A stretch of DNA of 64,000 nucleotides, taken from NCBI RefSeq assembly GCF_009711045.1, contig NZ_WMJX01000008.1, positions 1-64,000 on the forward strand. The letters are read 5' to 3'. Under the pieces are notes generated by a model that was not told the origin of the DNA, made no database searches, and worked only from the letters and a program-made list of their open reading frames with translations. Of this stretch, positions 16,744-26,455 are shown piece by piece. Positions within the stretch are counted from its first letter, which is position 1; each line of letters opens with the position of its first letter. This stretch comes from Myroides albus (GTDB lineage: Bacteria; Bacteroidota; Bacteroidia; Flavobacteriales; Flavobacteriaceae). The translations under genes and the position numbers were made by a program.

Positions 16744-18729
16744 ATGAAACAATTACATTACGACCGTAAAAACTTATCAGATCAAGTGTTACTTGAACTT
16801 TATAAAAGACTGCTCAAACCAAGAATGGTAGAGGAAAAAATGCTGATTTTAATCCGACAAGGCAAAGTGTCTAAATGGTTCTCTGGTATTGGGCAAGAAG
16901 CTATTTCTGTGGGAATTGTCTCTGCTTTACAACCCGATGAATACGTTTTACCGATGCATCGCAATTTAGCAGTGTTTACCTCCAGAGATATTCCACTACA
17001 TCGCTTATTTTCTCAGTGGCAAGGTAAAGCAAATGGTTTTACCAAAGGGCGTGAGCGCTCTTTTCACTTTGGAACTCAAGAATATCATATTGTGGGCATG
17101 ATTTCTCATTTAGGACCACAAATGGGAGTGGCTGATGGAATAGCTTTGGCACATAAACTGCGTCAGGAAAAGAAAATCACTGCTGTATTTACAGGTGAGG
17201 GAGGAACTTCAGAGGGCGATTTTCACGAAGCATTAAATATTGCTTCAGTATGGGAGCTTCCCGTTTTATTTGTGATAGAGAATAACGGATATGGGTTATC
17301 TACACCTACCAATGAACAATATCGCTGTGAGCATTTAGCCGATAGAGCTAAGGGATATGGTATGGAAAGTCACATTATCGATGGAAATAATATCTTGGAT
17401 GTTTACACGCAAGTTCAGGCTATTGCTCAATCAATGCGTGAGAATCCAAGACCAGTATTGATAGAGTTTTTAACTTTCAGAATGCGAGGACATGAAGAAG
17501 CCAGTGGGACCAAGTATGTACCACAAGAGCTCATGGATATGTGGGAAAAGAAAGATCCATTGGAGAATTACAGATTGTATCTAAAACAAATAGGGGTCTT
17601 ATCAGAAGCAATGGACCAGCAGTTGAGAGAGGAGTTTAAAAAAGAGATTGATAAAGATTGGCAAGTAGTACAGCAAGAGCCTGAAATTGTGGCAGATTTA
17701 ACCACAGAGTTAGCTGATATGTATGCGCCTTACCAGTATGAAGAAGTAAAACCAGGGGGAGAGGTAGCTAATATTCGATTAATAGATGCTATTTCGCAGG
17801 GATTGATGCAATCATTTGAGCGTCATGATAATTTAATTATCATGGGCCAAGATATAGCAGAGTATGGAGGGGCTTTTAAAGTAACTGACGGATTTGTCGA
17901 TAAGTTTGGCAAAGCGCGTATTCGAAACACTCCAATTTGCGAGAGTGCTGTAGTGTCAGCGGCGATGGGATATTCTATCAATGGAGGTAAAGCAATTATG
18001 GAGATGCAATTTGGAGATTTTGTGTCAACAGGCTTTAATCCGATTGTCAATTATTTGGCTAAAATACACTATAGATGGAATGAGAAGGCAGATGTGGTAG
18101 TGCGTATGCCTTGTGGTGGTGGAACACAAGCAGGACCATTTCACTCTCAGACCAATGAGGCTTGGTTTACCAAAACACCAGGGCTAAAGGTTGTATATCC
18201 CGCTTTTCCTTTTGATGCGAAAGGATTGATGAATACAGCTATTAACGATCCGAATCCCGTTATATTCTTTGAACACAAGCTCTTGTATAGAAGTATATAT
18301 CAAGATGTACCAAAAGATTATTATACCCTTGCTTTTGGAAAGGCATCATTATTGCGAGAAGGAGAGCAGGTGAGCATTGTTACTTTCGGGGCAGGTGTTC
18401 ATTGGGCTTTAGAAATATTAGATGCAAATCCGCAAATAAAAGCAGATTTAATAGATTTGCGTACTTTGCAGCCTTTGGATACAGAAACTGTATTTAATTC
18501 TGTCAAGAAAACGAATAAAGTTATAATTTTGCAAGAAGATTCCATGTTTGGAGGTATTGCAAGTGATCTATCGGCAATGATAATGGAAAACTGTTTTGAG
18601 TACTTAGATGCTCCAGTTAAACGAGTAGCCAGTATTGAAACAGCCATTCCATTTGTGAAAGCTTTAGAAGAACAATATCTGCCTAAAGGTAGATTTGAAC
18701 AAGCGCTAAAAGATTTATTGGCGTACTAA
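16744..18729 (+). CDS. Fused 2-oxoacid dehydrogenase E1 alpha/beta (682-codon frame)
   Basis: A 661-residue thiamine-diphosphate enzyme with E1 alpha (about residues 10-320) and E1 beta (about 345-660) in one chain. The ThDP motif GEGGTSEGDFHEA...ENNGYG (GDG-type start to the NN end) is intact in the alpha part, and IMGQDIAEYGGAF with RIRNTPICESAVVSAAMG mark the beta part. Such enzymes decarboxylate branched-chain or related 2-oxo acids and pass the acyl group to a lipoyl E2. No E2 or E3 gene is adjacent. The start at 16744 (MKQLHYDRKN) is preferred over the ATG at 16681 because a -7 box lies between them. A second, longer fused E1 gene follows at 20.6 kb. Confidence 0.9.
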   Translation: MKQLHYDRKNLSDQVLLELYKRLLKPRMVEEKMLILIRQGKVSKWFSGIGQEAISVGIVSALQPDEYVLPMHRNLAVFTSRDIPLHRLFSQWQGKANGFTKGRERSFHFGTQEYHIVGMISHLGPQMGVADGIALAHKLRQEKKITAVFTGEGGTSEGDFHEALNIASVWELPVLFVIENNGYGLSTPTNEQYRCEHLADRAKGYGMESHIIDGNNILDVYTQVQAIAQSMRENPRPVLIEFLTFRMRGHEEASGTKYVPQELMDMWEKKDPLENYRLYLKQIGVLSEAMDQQLREEFKKEIDKDWQVVQQEPEIVADLTTELADMYAPYQYEEVKPGGEVANIRLIDAISQGLMQSFERHDNLIIMGQDIAEYGGAFKVTDGFVDKFGKARIRNTPICESAVVSAAMGYSINGGKAIMEMQFGDFVSTGFNPIVNYLAKIHYRWNEKADVVVRMPCGGGTQAGPFHSQTNEAWFTKTPGLKVVYPAFPFDAKGLMNTAINDPNPVIFFEHKLLYRSIYQDVPKDYYTLAFGKASLLREGEQVSIVTFGAGVHWALEILDANPQIKADLIDLRTLQPLDTETVFNSVKKTNKVIILQEDSMFGGIASDLSAMIMENCFEYLDAPVKRVASIETAIPFVKALEEQYLPKGRFEQALKDLLAY

Positions 18730-18756
18730 ACAAAAGAACTACACAACTAAATTTAT

Positions 18757-19707
18757 ATGAATAATACAATCACAAAAACAAACTTTGAGTTTCCAAATCA
18801 AAAGTCTGTTTATCGCGGAAAAGTAAGAGAGGTTTACAATATCAATGATGACCTATTGGTTATGATAGCTACAGATAGACTTTCTGCTTTTGATGTGATT
18901 ATGCCTAAGGGTATTCCTTACAAAGGACAAATTTTGAATCAAATTGCCACTAAATTTATGCAGATGACAAGGGATATCGTTCCCAATTGGTTGGTGGCTA
19001 CCCCAGATCCCAATGTTGCGGTGGGGCATGTGTGTGAACCTTTTAAAGTAGAAATGGTTATCCGCGGATACTTAGCAGGACATGCAGCTCGTGAGTACAA
19101 GCAAGGAAAAAGAGTTTTATGTGGTGTAACTTTACCAGAAGGCTTAAAGGAAAACGACAAATTGCCACAGCCAATTATTACACCTTCAACAAAAGAGGAG
19201 TTAGGGTTGCACGATGTGGATATCTCCAGAGAAGATATCATCTCAAAGGGAATTGTGTCGGAACAAGATTATTTAGTTTTAGAACAATATACCCGTGCTT
19301 TGTATGCAAGAGGAAGTGAAATAGCTGAGCAACGAGGGTTAATCTTAGTAGATACAAAATATGAATTTGGCAAGACAAAGCAAGGTGAGATTGTATTAAT
19401 TGATGAGATTCACACACCAGATTCTTCGCGTTATTTTTATGCTGAGGGCTATGAAGAGCGCCAAGAAAAACAAGAGCCTCAAAAACAACTTTCTAAGGAG
19501 TTTGTAAGACAGTGGTTGATAGCTAATGACTTTCAAGGTAAACAAGGGCAGGTAGTTCCTGATATGACTCAGGAATATGTCAATTCAGTTTCTGAGCGTT
19601 ATATTGAGCTCTATGAGCAAATTATCGGTGAGCCTTTTGTAAAAGCAGATGTCACTGATATCCACACGCGAATTGAAAAAAATGTATTAGCTTTTTTAGC
19701 TAAGTAG
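18757..19707 (+). CDS. purC: Phosphoribosylaminoimidazole-succinocarboxamide synthase
   Basis: SAICAR synthase of purine biosynthesis: it joins aspartate to CAIR with ATP. The 316-residue length matches the longer class of the enzyme. Clear signatures are [11 protein letters not shown] (about residues 19-29), [18 protein letters not shown] (about 41-58), [15 protein letters not shown] (about 100-114) and [14 protein letters not shown]. It lies 28 bases downstream of the first E1 gene and 17 bases before the nitroreductase gene, so the three probably share a transcript ending at 20.36 kb, although no functional link between them is evident. Confidence 0.97.
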   Translation: MNNTITKTNFEFPNQKSVYRGKVREVYNINDDLLVMIATDRLSAFDVIMPKGIPYKGQILNQIATKFMQMTRDIVPNWLVATPDPNVAVGHVCEPFKVEMVIRGYLAGHAAREYKQGKRVLCGVTLPEGLKENDKLPQPIITPSTKEELGLHDVDISREDIISKGIVSEQDYLVLEQYTRALYARGSEIAEQRGLILVDTKYEFGKTKQGEIVLIDEIHTPDSSRYFYAEGYEERQEKQEPQKQLSKEFVRQWLIANDFQGKQGQVVPDMTQEYVNSVSERYIELYEQIIGEPFVKADVTDIHTRIEKNVLAFLAK

Positions 19708-19724
19708 TAGTTAATAGTTAGATT

Positions 19725-20357
19725 ATGAATTTATTAGAAAACTTAAAGTGGCGTTATGCTACTAAGCGTTACAATAATCAAGTCAAATTGGCTGATGAGA
19801 AAGTGATGCAAATTGTAGAAGCAGCTCGATTAGCTCCTACTTCAAGCGGTTTACAGCCAGTTGAAATGATTTTAATTAAAAATCAAGAGTTAAAAGAAAA
19901 GTTAGTGCCTATTGCTATGAATCAACCACAAGTAAAGGAGTGTTCTCATTTATTGGTTTTTGCAGCATGGGATTCTTATACTGATCAGCGCATGGATAAT
20001 GTGTTTAAAAATATGGAGCTTGTTCGCGAGATGAAGTCAGGGGAGATGAACCAGTATAGAGATGGGCTAAAGGCTCACTTTGGAAGTTTGACAAAGCAAC
20101 AGCAATTCGAGCATGCGGCAAGACAAGCTTATATTGCATTGGGTATAGCTATTGCGGCAGCTGCGGAGTTAAAGATTGATTCTTCGCCTATGGAAGGTTT
20201 TTTCAACGATCAATTAGATGAGATTTTGGGACTTGACAAGCGAGGTCTAAAGAGTGTTACTATATTAGCATTAGGCGAGCGAGATCATCAAAATGATTGG
20301 TTAGCTCCAATGAAAAAAGTAAGATTTGATTTAGAATCAGTATTGACTATAATTTAA
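19725..20357 (+). CDS. NAD(P)H-dependent nitroreductase family protein (NfsB-like)
   Basis: A 210-residue flavoprotein of the nitroreductase family, expected to bind FMN as a dimer and reduce nitro or quinone compounds with NAD(P)H. The FMN-contacting start WRYATKRYNN and the RLAPTSSGLQP motif (about residues 35-45) are clear, and the C-terminal LALGERDHQNDWLAPMKKVR is typical. It follows purC by 17 bases and is closed by a strong terminator. The physiological substrate is unknown. Confidence 0.9.
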   Translation: MNLLENLKWRYATKRYNNQVKLADEKVMQIVEAARLAPTSSGLQPVEMILIKNQELKEKLVPIAMNQPQVKECSHLLVFAAWDSYTDQRMDNVFKNMELVREMKSGEMNQYRDGLKAHFGSLTKQQQFEHAARQAYIALGIAIAAAAELKIDSSPMEGFFNDQLDEILGLDKRGLKSVTILALGERDHQNDWLAPMKKVRFDLESVLTII

Positions 20358-20361
20358 TAGT

Positions 20362-20389
20362 AAAAGCACCCTACTCAGGGTGCTTTTTT
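20362..20389 (+). terminator. Terminator after the E1-purC-nitroreductase unit
   Basis: A perfect 10-bp stem (AAAAGCACCC 20362-20371, GGGTGCTTTT 20378-20387) with a 6-base loop and T tract, right after the stop codon. Confidence 0.85.
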
Positions 20390-20584
20390 GTTTTAAGGTA
20401 TTGTTAAATATTTAATGAGATGCTTTAATTTAAGACAGATTTTTGGTATGTATAATTTTTTGTGCTTTTTTTTGTCAATAGTTTAATGTATGTGCGTATT
20501 AATTTGTGATAAAGAGGTATTCTAAATTAGCTTTTTTCTTGATAAAATTTTATATTCGTAACCAGTAAATTAGTGTTTTTTACA

Positions 20585-22990
20585 ATGAGTCAAAACGGAA
20601 AAAATAAAGCTCTTTCTTTTGAAGATTTCAAGAAAGAGGTAATTCAAGATTATACAATTGCCAAAATCAGTAGAGAATGTAGTTTGCTTGGTAGACGTGA
20701 AGTGCTAACAGGTAAAGCGAAGTTCGGAATCTTTGGTGATGGAAAAGAAGTGCCACAATTAGCGCTAGCTAAAGCATTTCAAAATGGAGACTTTAGATCT
20801 GGATACTACCGCGATCAGACTTTTATGATGGCAATAGGTCAGTTGACGATAGAACAGTTTTTCGCAGGATTGTTTGGTCATGCAGATATAGAGCACGATC
20901 CTATGTCAGGAGGTCGTCAAATGGGGGGGCACTTTGCAACTCACAGTATTGATGAGAATGGCAACTGGAATAAATTGACACAACAAAAGAATTCAAGTGC
21001 TGACATATCTCCTACAGCCGGGCAGATGCCTCGTTTATTAGGATTAGCACAGGCTTCAAAATACTATAGAGAATTTCCACAAGCAGATGAGTCAAATACT
21101 TTTTCAGTAAATGGAAATGAAGTGGCGTGGGGTACTATTGGAAATGCATCAAGTTCGGAAGGGTTGTTCTTTGAAACAATTAACGCCGCTGGGGTATTAC
21201 AAGTACCAATGGTGATGAGTGTGTGGGATGATCAATATGGTATTTCAGTTCACGCAAAGTATCAAACTACAAAAGAGAACATATCAGAAATCTTAAAAGG
21301 ATTTCAAAGAGATGAGAAAGCAAACGGGTATGAGATTATTCGCGTATTGGGGTGGGATTATCCTGCACTGATTGAAGCTTATGCCAAGGCGTCTAAGATT
21401 GCGCGTGAGGAACACGTTCCTGTGCTTATTCACGTTCAAGAATTGACTCAGCCACAAGGGCACTCTACTTCTGGTTCGCATGAGCGTTACAAAAGTAAAG
21501 AACGCCTTGCTTGGGAAGCAGAAAAAGACTGTGTGTTGCAAATGAGAAATTGGATGATTGAATCTAATATTGCAACAACAGAAGAATTAGATCTATTGGA
21601 TAAAGACTTGAAGAAACAAGTATTGGATGGTAAGAAAGCAGCGTGGAAAGCTTATTTGGATCCAATTGTAGCTGAGCGAAATGAGTTAGTGGCTGTTTTG
21701 AATACAGTTGCCGAATCAAGTTCAAATAAAGTTTTCTTGCAAAAGTATGCCAATGATCTGGCAGGTATAAAAGAGCCGATTCGCAAAGATATTATCACAG
21801 TTGCTCGAAAAGCAATGCGCATGGTGATTTCAGAGCCAATCAAAGCAACTTTGATTGCGTTTATTGAAAATTATTATGCAAAGATACAGCCCAAGTACAG
21901 CTCACATTTGATGAGTGAATCTGGATTGAAGGCAGATGCTATTGCTGAGGTAAAACCAACTTATGATGAGACAGCTGAGGAGGTAGATGCTCGTATTATT
22001 GTTAGAGATAATTTTGATCAGTTGTTAACCCGTTATAAAAACGTCATGGTTTTTGGTGAGGATTCTGGTAATATTGGTGATGTTAACCAAGGGTTAGAAG
22101 GACTTCAGGAAAAACATGGCATCAACAGAGTTTCGGATACGGGGATTCGCGAGGCAACTATCTTAGGTCAAGGAATCGGTATGGCTATGAGAGGACTTAG
22201 GCCAATTGCTGAAATTCAATACCTGGATTATTTGCTATATGCTATTCAAATCATGAGTGATGATTTAGCAACGTTGCAATACCGAACAGTGGGCCGTCAA
22301 AAAGCGCCATTGATTGTTAGAACACGTGGACATCGCTTAGAGGGTATTTGGCATTCTGGCTCACCTATGGGGATGATTATAAACGCAATTCGCGGGATGC
22401 ACGTGTTGGTACCGAGAAACATGACTAAAGCAGCTGGATTCTACAATACTTTAATGCAGTCAGATGAGCCAGCTTTGCTTATTGAGTGTCTTAACGGATA
22501 CCGCCTGAAAGAGAAAATGCCGACAAACTTAGCTGATATACGCACTCCTATTGGAGTAGTGGAGACAATAGCTAAGGGTAAAGATATTACTATTGTATCC
22601 TATGGTTCTACTTTGCGTATTGTAGAACAAGCAGCAAAAGAGTTGTTAGAAGTAGGGATAGAAGTTGAGATTATCGATGCGCAGTCATTGTTGCCATTCG
22701 ATATCCAGCACGATATCGTTAAGAGTCTTGCTAAGACAAATAGATTGTTGGTAGTAGATGAAGATGTACCAGGTGGAGCATCAGCTTATATATTGCAAAA
22801 AGTATTAGAAGAACAAGGAGGATATCGCCACTTAGATAGTGAGCCACAAACTTTGACTTCTCATGCACATCGTCCAGCTTATGGTACTGATGGGGACTAC
22901 TTTAGTAAACCTCAAGTGGAAGATGTATTTGAAAAAGTTTATCAAATCATGCATGAAGCAAATCCAGGTTTATATCCAAGTTTGTATTAA
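20585..22990 (+). CDS. Fused 2-oxoacid dehydrogenase E1 alpha/beta (long form)
   Basis: An 801-residue ThDP-dependent dehydrogenase with alpha and beta parts in one chain, distinct from the paralogue at 16.7 kb. The alpha half (about residues 1-400) contains YYRDQTFMMA and GRQMGGHFATHS; the ThDP region here is degenerate relative to the classical motif, reading VAWGTIGNASSSEGLFFETINA. The beta half (about 460-800) starts VMVFGEDSGNIGDVNQGL and contains RVSDTGIREATILGQGIGMAMRG. The family is annotated as branched-chain 2-oxoacid dehydrogenase in flavobacteria; the true substrate is uncertain. A GTG at 20573 opens the frame, but the ATG at 20585 is a better start. It is monocistronic. Confidence 0.88.
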   Translation: MSQNGKNKALSFEDFKKEVIQDYTIAKISRECSLLGRREVLTGKAKFGIFGDGKEVPQLALAKAFQNGDFRSGYYRDQTFMMAIGQLTIEQFFAGLFGHADIEHDPMSGGRQMGGHFATHSIDENGNWNKLTQQKNSSADISPTAGQMPRLLGLAQASKYYREFPQADESNTFSVNGNEVAWGTIGNASSSEGLFFETINAAGVLQVPMVMSVWDDQYGISVHAKYQTTKENISEILKGFQRDEKANGYEIIRVLGWDYPALIEAYAKASKIAREEHVPVLIHVQELTQPQGHSTSGSHERYKSKERLAWEAEKDCVLQMRNWMIESNIATTEELDLLDKDLKKQVLDGKKAAWKAYLDPIVAERNELVAVLNTVAESSSNKVFLQKYANDLAGIKEPIRKDIITVARKAMRMVISEPIKATLIAFIENYYAKIQPKYSSHLMSESGLKADAIAEVKPTYDETAEEVDARIIVRDNFDQLLTRYKNVMVFGEDSGNIGDVNQGLEGLQEKHGINRVSDTGIREATILGQGIGMAMRGLRPIAEIQYLDYLLYAIQIMSDDLATLQYRTVGRQKAPLIVRTRGHRLEGIWHSGSPMGMIINAIRGMHVLVPRNMTKAAGFYNTLMQSDEPALLIECLNGYRLKEKMPTNLADIRTPIGVVETIAKGKDITIVSYGSTLRIVEQAAKELLEVGIEVEIIDAQSLLPFDIQHDIVKSLAKTNRLLVVDEDVPGGASAYILQKVLEEQGGYRHLDSEPQTLTSHAHRPAYGTDGDYFSKPQVEDVFEKVYQIMHEANPGLYPSLY

Positions 22991-23001
22991 AATAGTATAT
23001 T

Positions 23002-23035
23002 AAAACCTTTCTTACGCGAAAGGTTTTATTTTTTT
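23002..23035 (+). terminator. Terminator of the long E1 gene
   Basis: A perfect 10-bp stem (AAAACCTTTC 23002-23011, GAAAGGTTTT 23018-23027) with a 6-base loop and a following T run. Confidence 0.85.
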
Positions 23036-23190
23036 ATTTAGATTTGTTGCATTAAAGAGATAGAAAGTATGCTTTAAGTCGCAAAACACGATTGTGTTAA
23101 TATACTTAAAAAGAATTTATTAACAGCGATTTGCCTATTGAATTGAATTAATTTGTCGGCAATTTATTATGAAAGCATACAAAATATCAT

Positions 23191-23198
23191 TAATTTTG
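23191..23198 (+). promoter_or_regulatory. -7 promoter box of the SPT-like gene
   Basis: TAATTTTG matches TAnnTTTG and lies 28 bases before the start codon. No TTG at the expected distance is visible. Confidence 0.45.
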
Positions 23199-23226
23199 CA
23201 TTTGTTTTTTAAAACATAGTTATATT

Positions 23227-24486
23227 ATGGTAAACGATTTATTTGACAGAATACAGAAAAATAAGGGACCTTTAGGAAAATGGGCATCACAAGCAGAAGG
23301 ATATTATGTTTTTCCTAAATTAGAAGGACCTTTGTCAAATCGTATGATGTTTCATGGAAAAGAGGTTATTAACTGGAGTATAAATGACTATTTAGGGTTA
23401 TCAAATCATCCAGAAGTAAGAAAAGTTGACGCTGAAGCAGCAGCAGAATATGGAGCAGCTTACCCTATGGGGGCACGTATGATGTCAGGACATACTTCAG
23501 TACACGAGCAATTACAAAATGAGTTAGCTTCATTTGTGAAGAAAGAGGCAGCTTATTTATTGAATTTTGGTTACCAAGGAATGGTGTCTATCATTGACGC
23601 ATTAGTAACTAAAAATGACGTAATTGTTTATGATGTTGATTCTCATGCTTGTATTATCGATGGTGTACGTCTTCACATGGGAAAACGTTTTACTTACCAA
23701 CATAATGATATTGATAGCTTAGTTAAAAACTTAGAGCGCGCTACTAAAATGGCTGAAACAACAGGTGGAGGTATTTTAGTGATCACTGAAGGTGTTTTCG
23801 GTATGCGTGGTCAACAAGGTAAATTGAAAGAAATCGTTGCTTTGAAAGAGCAATTTAATTTCCGTTTATTAGTAGATGATGCTCACGGATTTGGTACTTT
23901 AGGAGAAACTGGAGCTGGAGCTGGAGAAGAGCAAGGATGTCAAGATGGAATTGATGTTTACTTCTCTACATTTGCAAAGTCAATGGCTTCAATAGGTGCT
24001 TTCGTTGCAGCTGATCAAGATGTAATTGATTATTTAAAATATAACTTGCGTTCTCAAATGTTTGCAAAATCACTTCCAATGATTTTCACTAAAGGAGCAT
24101 TGAAACGTTTAGAGCTTTTAAGAACTAACCCTTCATTAAAAGCTAAATTGTGGGAGAATGTAAACCTGCTTCAAAATGGACTGAAAGAAAGAGGATTTAA
24201 CATTGGTGATACTAACACTTGTGTAACTCCTGTTTACTTAGAAGGAAGTATTCCTGAGGCAATGGTAATGGTAAATGACTTAAGAGAAAATTACAGTATT
24301 TTCTTGTCAATTGTAGTTTACCCAGTGATTCCAAAAGGTATCATTTTATTGAGAATGATTCCTACTGCTACTCATACACAAGAAGATATTGATGAGACAT
24401 TAGCAGCTTATGAAGCAATCCGTGAGAAATTAGAAAACGGAACTTATAAGAAAATTGCTGAAGCTACAACAGTAGATGTATCTTAA
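23227..24486 (+). CDS. Serine palmitoyltransferase-like alpha-oxoamine synthase
   Basis: A 419-residue PLP enzyme of the alpha-oxoamine synthase family. Signatures are NDYLGLSNHP (about residues 54-63), the DDAHGFGTLG cofactor loop (about 218-227) and the Schiff-base lysine in STFAKSMASIGAF (about 247-259). It condenses an amino acid with an acyl-CoA. In Bacteroidetes this subgroup starts sphingolipid synthesis (serine) or capnine/sulfonolipid synthesis (cysteic acid); it is less like the glycine C-acetyltransferase and BioF branches, which I consider the alternatives. The sequence cannot decide the amino-acid substrate. It is a single-gene unit with its own promoter and terminator. Confidence 0.85.
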   Translation: MVNDLFDRIQKNKGPLGKWASQAEGYYVFPKLEGPLSNRMMFHGKEVINWSINDYLGLSNHPEVRKVDAEAAAEYGAAYPMGARMMSGHTSVHEQLQNELASFVKKEAAYLLNFGYQGMVSIIDALVTKNDVIVYDVDSHACIIDGVRLHMGKRFTYQHNDIDSLVKNLERATKMAETTGGGILVITEGVFGMRGQQGKLKEIVALKEQFNFRLLVDDAHGFGTLGETGAGAGEEQGCQDGIDVYFSTFAKSMASIGAFVAADQDVIDYLKYNLRSQMFAKSLPMIFTKGALKRLELLRTNPSLKAKLWENVNLLQNGLKERGFNIGDTNTCVTPVYLEGSIPEAMVMVNDLRENYSIFLSIVVYPVIPKGIILLRMIPTATHTQEDIDETLAAYEAIREKLENGTYKKIAEATTVDVS

Positions 24487-24510
24487 CTGGAGTATAGATA
24501 AAATGGGTAA

Positions 24511-24540
24511 AAAGGATGGCTTTTAAAGCTGTCCTTTTTT
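24511..24540 (+). terminator. Terminator of the SPT-like gene
   Basis: A hairpin of AAGGATGGC with GCTGTCCTT (about 24512-24536, two G-T pairs) followed by a run of T residues. Confidence 0.7.
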
Positions 24541-24599
24541 TTTGAGTATATTGGTGTGATATTAGAATTTTGCTCTGTAGCTTAATAATTAAAAAACAA

Positions 24600-24626
24600 A
24601 AAAGGCTTCCTAGAGGAAGCCTTTTT
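24600..24626 (-). terminator. Terminator of the Bcr/CflA exporter gene
   Basis: GGCTTCC (24604-24610) and GGAAGCC (24615-24621) with tetraloop TAGA, flanked by A and T tracts, so it can act on both strands; it closes the minus-strand exporter gene. Confidence 0.75.
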
Positions 24627-24646
24627 AATTGATATAATGTAGGATG

Positions 24647-25822
24647 TTATTTGCTTTTTAAAGATAGCTTATACCCAATAAATACGAATACAATGGTACT
24701 GGCCATTACAATTGTGGTTGCTAATAATGCTTTGTGAGAGAATAGTGATACAGCTGCGCTGGTAAGAAAACATACCCCCAGTTGAAGCGTGTTTTGTAAA
24801 GCTGCAGCCTTACCTGAATTAGCAGCAAATGGTTTTAAAGCTTCGGCAACTACTATGGGATAGCACGCTCCATTAACTAAAGCCATTAAGCAAAATGGGA
24901 TCAATAATATAACTAAGGTTGGTGTGGTGAATACTGCTAATAACAGTAGAGCAACAACACAAAGTGTAAAGGTGATCATTAATCCTGGTATTAGTTTTCT
25001 TCCGTCCATTTTGCTGGATAATACTCTGTAACCATAACCTCCAATTAAAAAGGCAATAGTCTGAGGAACGAAACTAAAGCCAATTTGACTTTCATTATAT
25101 CCTAATTCTTTTAAAAAGAAAGGAGATCCAGTTAGCCATGCAAAGAAAGCACCTGAACAGAAAGCATAAATCATGACATTACCCAAGTATTTCTGTGATT
25201 TTAATATACTAAGGTAACTCACGGGCTCTTGTTCTGTAGCGTCGTCTGTATTGGCTTGTTTTTTGGGTGATTTTAGCCTTAAGGTGTATAGCATTAACAG
25301 CGCTGCTATAATGGCCAAAGAAATGAATATTGATCTCCAACCAAAGTGTTGTAATAAGTAGACCCCAAGTAGTGGAGCAAGGGCAGGAGATAGAGCTACT
25401 AAAGGCATAATGCTTGCGAATACTTTGTTGGTCTGATCGCTTGGATAGCGTTCAATCACTAAAGCTTGCCAGCATACAGCTGCAGCGCATACTCCAATGG
25501 CTTGTACTAATCTTAAGGCCAATAATACATTTACATTAGAAGTAAAGTATATAAACAAAGAGGATATCGCAAAAATACTTAGACCTGTTAGTATGGCTTT
25601 GGGTTTTCCATATTTATCTGCTATTGGCCCCCAAAGCAATTGTGCGATAGAATATCCTCCCAAAAAAAGCGTTAAACTCGCACCAATAGTACTCTTAGAT
25701 GTATTCAAATCTTGCTTCATTGTGTCAAATGCAGGTAAATACATATCTGTGGCTAAAAAGCCGATGATACTAAGCCCTGCTAAATAGACAAGAAACAGAA
25801 AGTTGTTTTTCTGTGTAGACAT
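24647..25822 (-). CDS. Bcr/CflA family drug-resistance MFS transporter
   Basis: A 391-residue inner-membrane transporter with 12 predicted segments, typical of the Bcr/CflA subfamily. Visible signatures are ATDMYLPAFDTMKQDL in the first loop (about residues 24-39) and GPIADKYGKPKAIL between segments 2 and 3 (about 65-78). Members export bicyclomycin, sulfonamides, chloramphenicol or other compounds by proton antiport; the substrate here is unknown. A TATTTTTG -7 box lies on the minus strand at 25852-25845. No regulator gene is adjacent. Confidence 0.9.
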   Translation of the reverse strand: MSTQKNNFLFLVYLAGLSIIGFLATDMYLPAFDTMKQDLNTSKSTIGASLTLFLGGYSIAQLLWGPIADKYGKPKAILTGLSIFAISSLFIYFTSNVNVLLALRLVQAIGVCAAAVCWQALVIERYPSDQTNKVFASIMPLVALSPALAPLLGVYLLQHFGWRSIFISLAIIAALLMLYTLRLKSPKKQANTDDATEQEPVSYLSILKSQKYLGNVMIYAFCSGAFFAWLTGSPFFLKELGYNESQIGFSFVPQTIAFLIGGYGYRVLSSKMDGRKLIPGLMITFTLCVVALLLLAVFTTPTLVILLIPFCLMALVNGACYPIVVAEALKPFAANSGKAAALQNTLQLGVCFLTSAAVSLFSHKALLATTIVMASTIVFVFIGYKLSLKSK

Positions 25823-25956
25823 ATTTGTTTTTTTTATTGCCTTACAAAAATAAGCCTTTATCTGCTGCGAAACAGTAGTTGTGATAGTAAAAGTTTATAG
25901 TGTATTATAAGTGTTTTATTCAGAGGGATTTATTAAGATATCTTATTTTATAAAAC

Positions 25957-25984
25957 AAAAGGTTGCCTTATTAGGCAGCCTTTT
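25957..25984 (-). terminator. tatA terminator overlapping the stop codon
   Basis: A 12-bp stem with one G-T pair (25957-25968, 25973-25984) and tetraloop TATT; its right end coincides with the tatA stop codon. Confidence 0.75.
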
Positions 25985-26208
25985 TAGTCTTGTTTTGCTT
26001 TCTGCTCTTGATTTGAATCACTGTGTTGATTCTGTGCAGTAGTAGCATTTGATTCGCGAGTAGCTTGTTTAAACTCTTTAATTCCTGTTCCAAGTCCTTT
26101 CATTAATTCGGGGATTTTCTTTCCGCCAAACAAAAGCAAAGCGATTGCAACAACAACTATAAGCTCAGAAGGCGCTACTCCTCCTAAAGGGATAATTGTT
26201 TGAATCAT
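25984..26208 (-). CDS. tatA: Twin-arginine translocase subunit TatA/TatE
   Basis: A 74-residue membrane protein of the Tat pathway, which exports folded proteins across the inner membrane. It has a short N-terminal segment, one transmembrane helix ([13 protein letters not shown]), the conserved [21 protein letters not shown] hinge and amphipathic helix, and a polar tail. TatB and TatC are not in this neighbourhood. A TACTTTTG -7 box precedes it on the minus strand (26244-26237). Confidence 0.95.
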   Translation of the reverse strand: MIQTIIPLGGVAPSELIVVVAIALLLFGGKKIPELMKGLGTGIKEFKQATRESNATTAQNQHSDSNQEQKAKQD

Positions 26209-26409
26209 TGTAAAAAATTTTTTTGATTGAGGTTAACAAAAGTAAAAGACATTGGGCTTTGCTTGATTTTTTTTAACCTAAGTTTTAGATAGTTGTTCCT
26301 TTTGGTACCTAATTAATACTCTTGTAAGTAGTGCAAATTCTTTATGGGGGAATTGTGCTTATTTACAGATTGCTTGTTAAGGTCTTTACTGATTTTAGTG
26401 CATAAAAAA

Positions 26410-26440
26410 AGCTCACACCAATAATTTATTCGTGTGAGCT
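26410..26440 (-). terminator. Terminator of the acetyltransferase-racemase operon
   Basis: A 9-bp perfect stem (AGCTCACAC 26410-26418, GTGTGAGCT 26432-26440) with an A tract at 26404-26410 that is U-rich on the minus transcript. Confidence 0.65.
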
Positions 26441-26455
26441 GTAAAAGAAGGTATA

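Noticed and set aside
23033..23042. Another copy of the operator arm TTTATTTAGA upstream of the SPT-like gene
   Set aside because: No second arm lies at the right distance and it sits far from the -7 box at 23191; a single 10-base A/T-rich word is expected about once by chance in this window.
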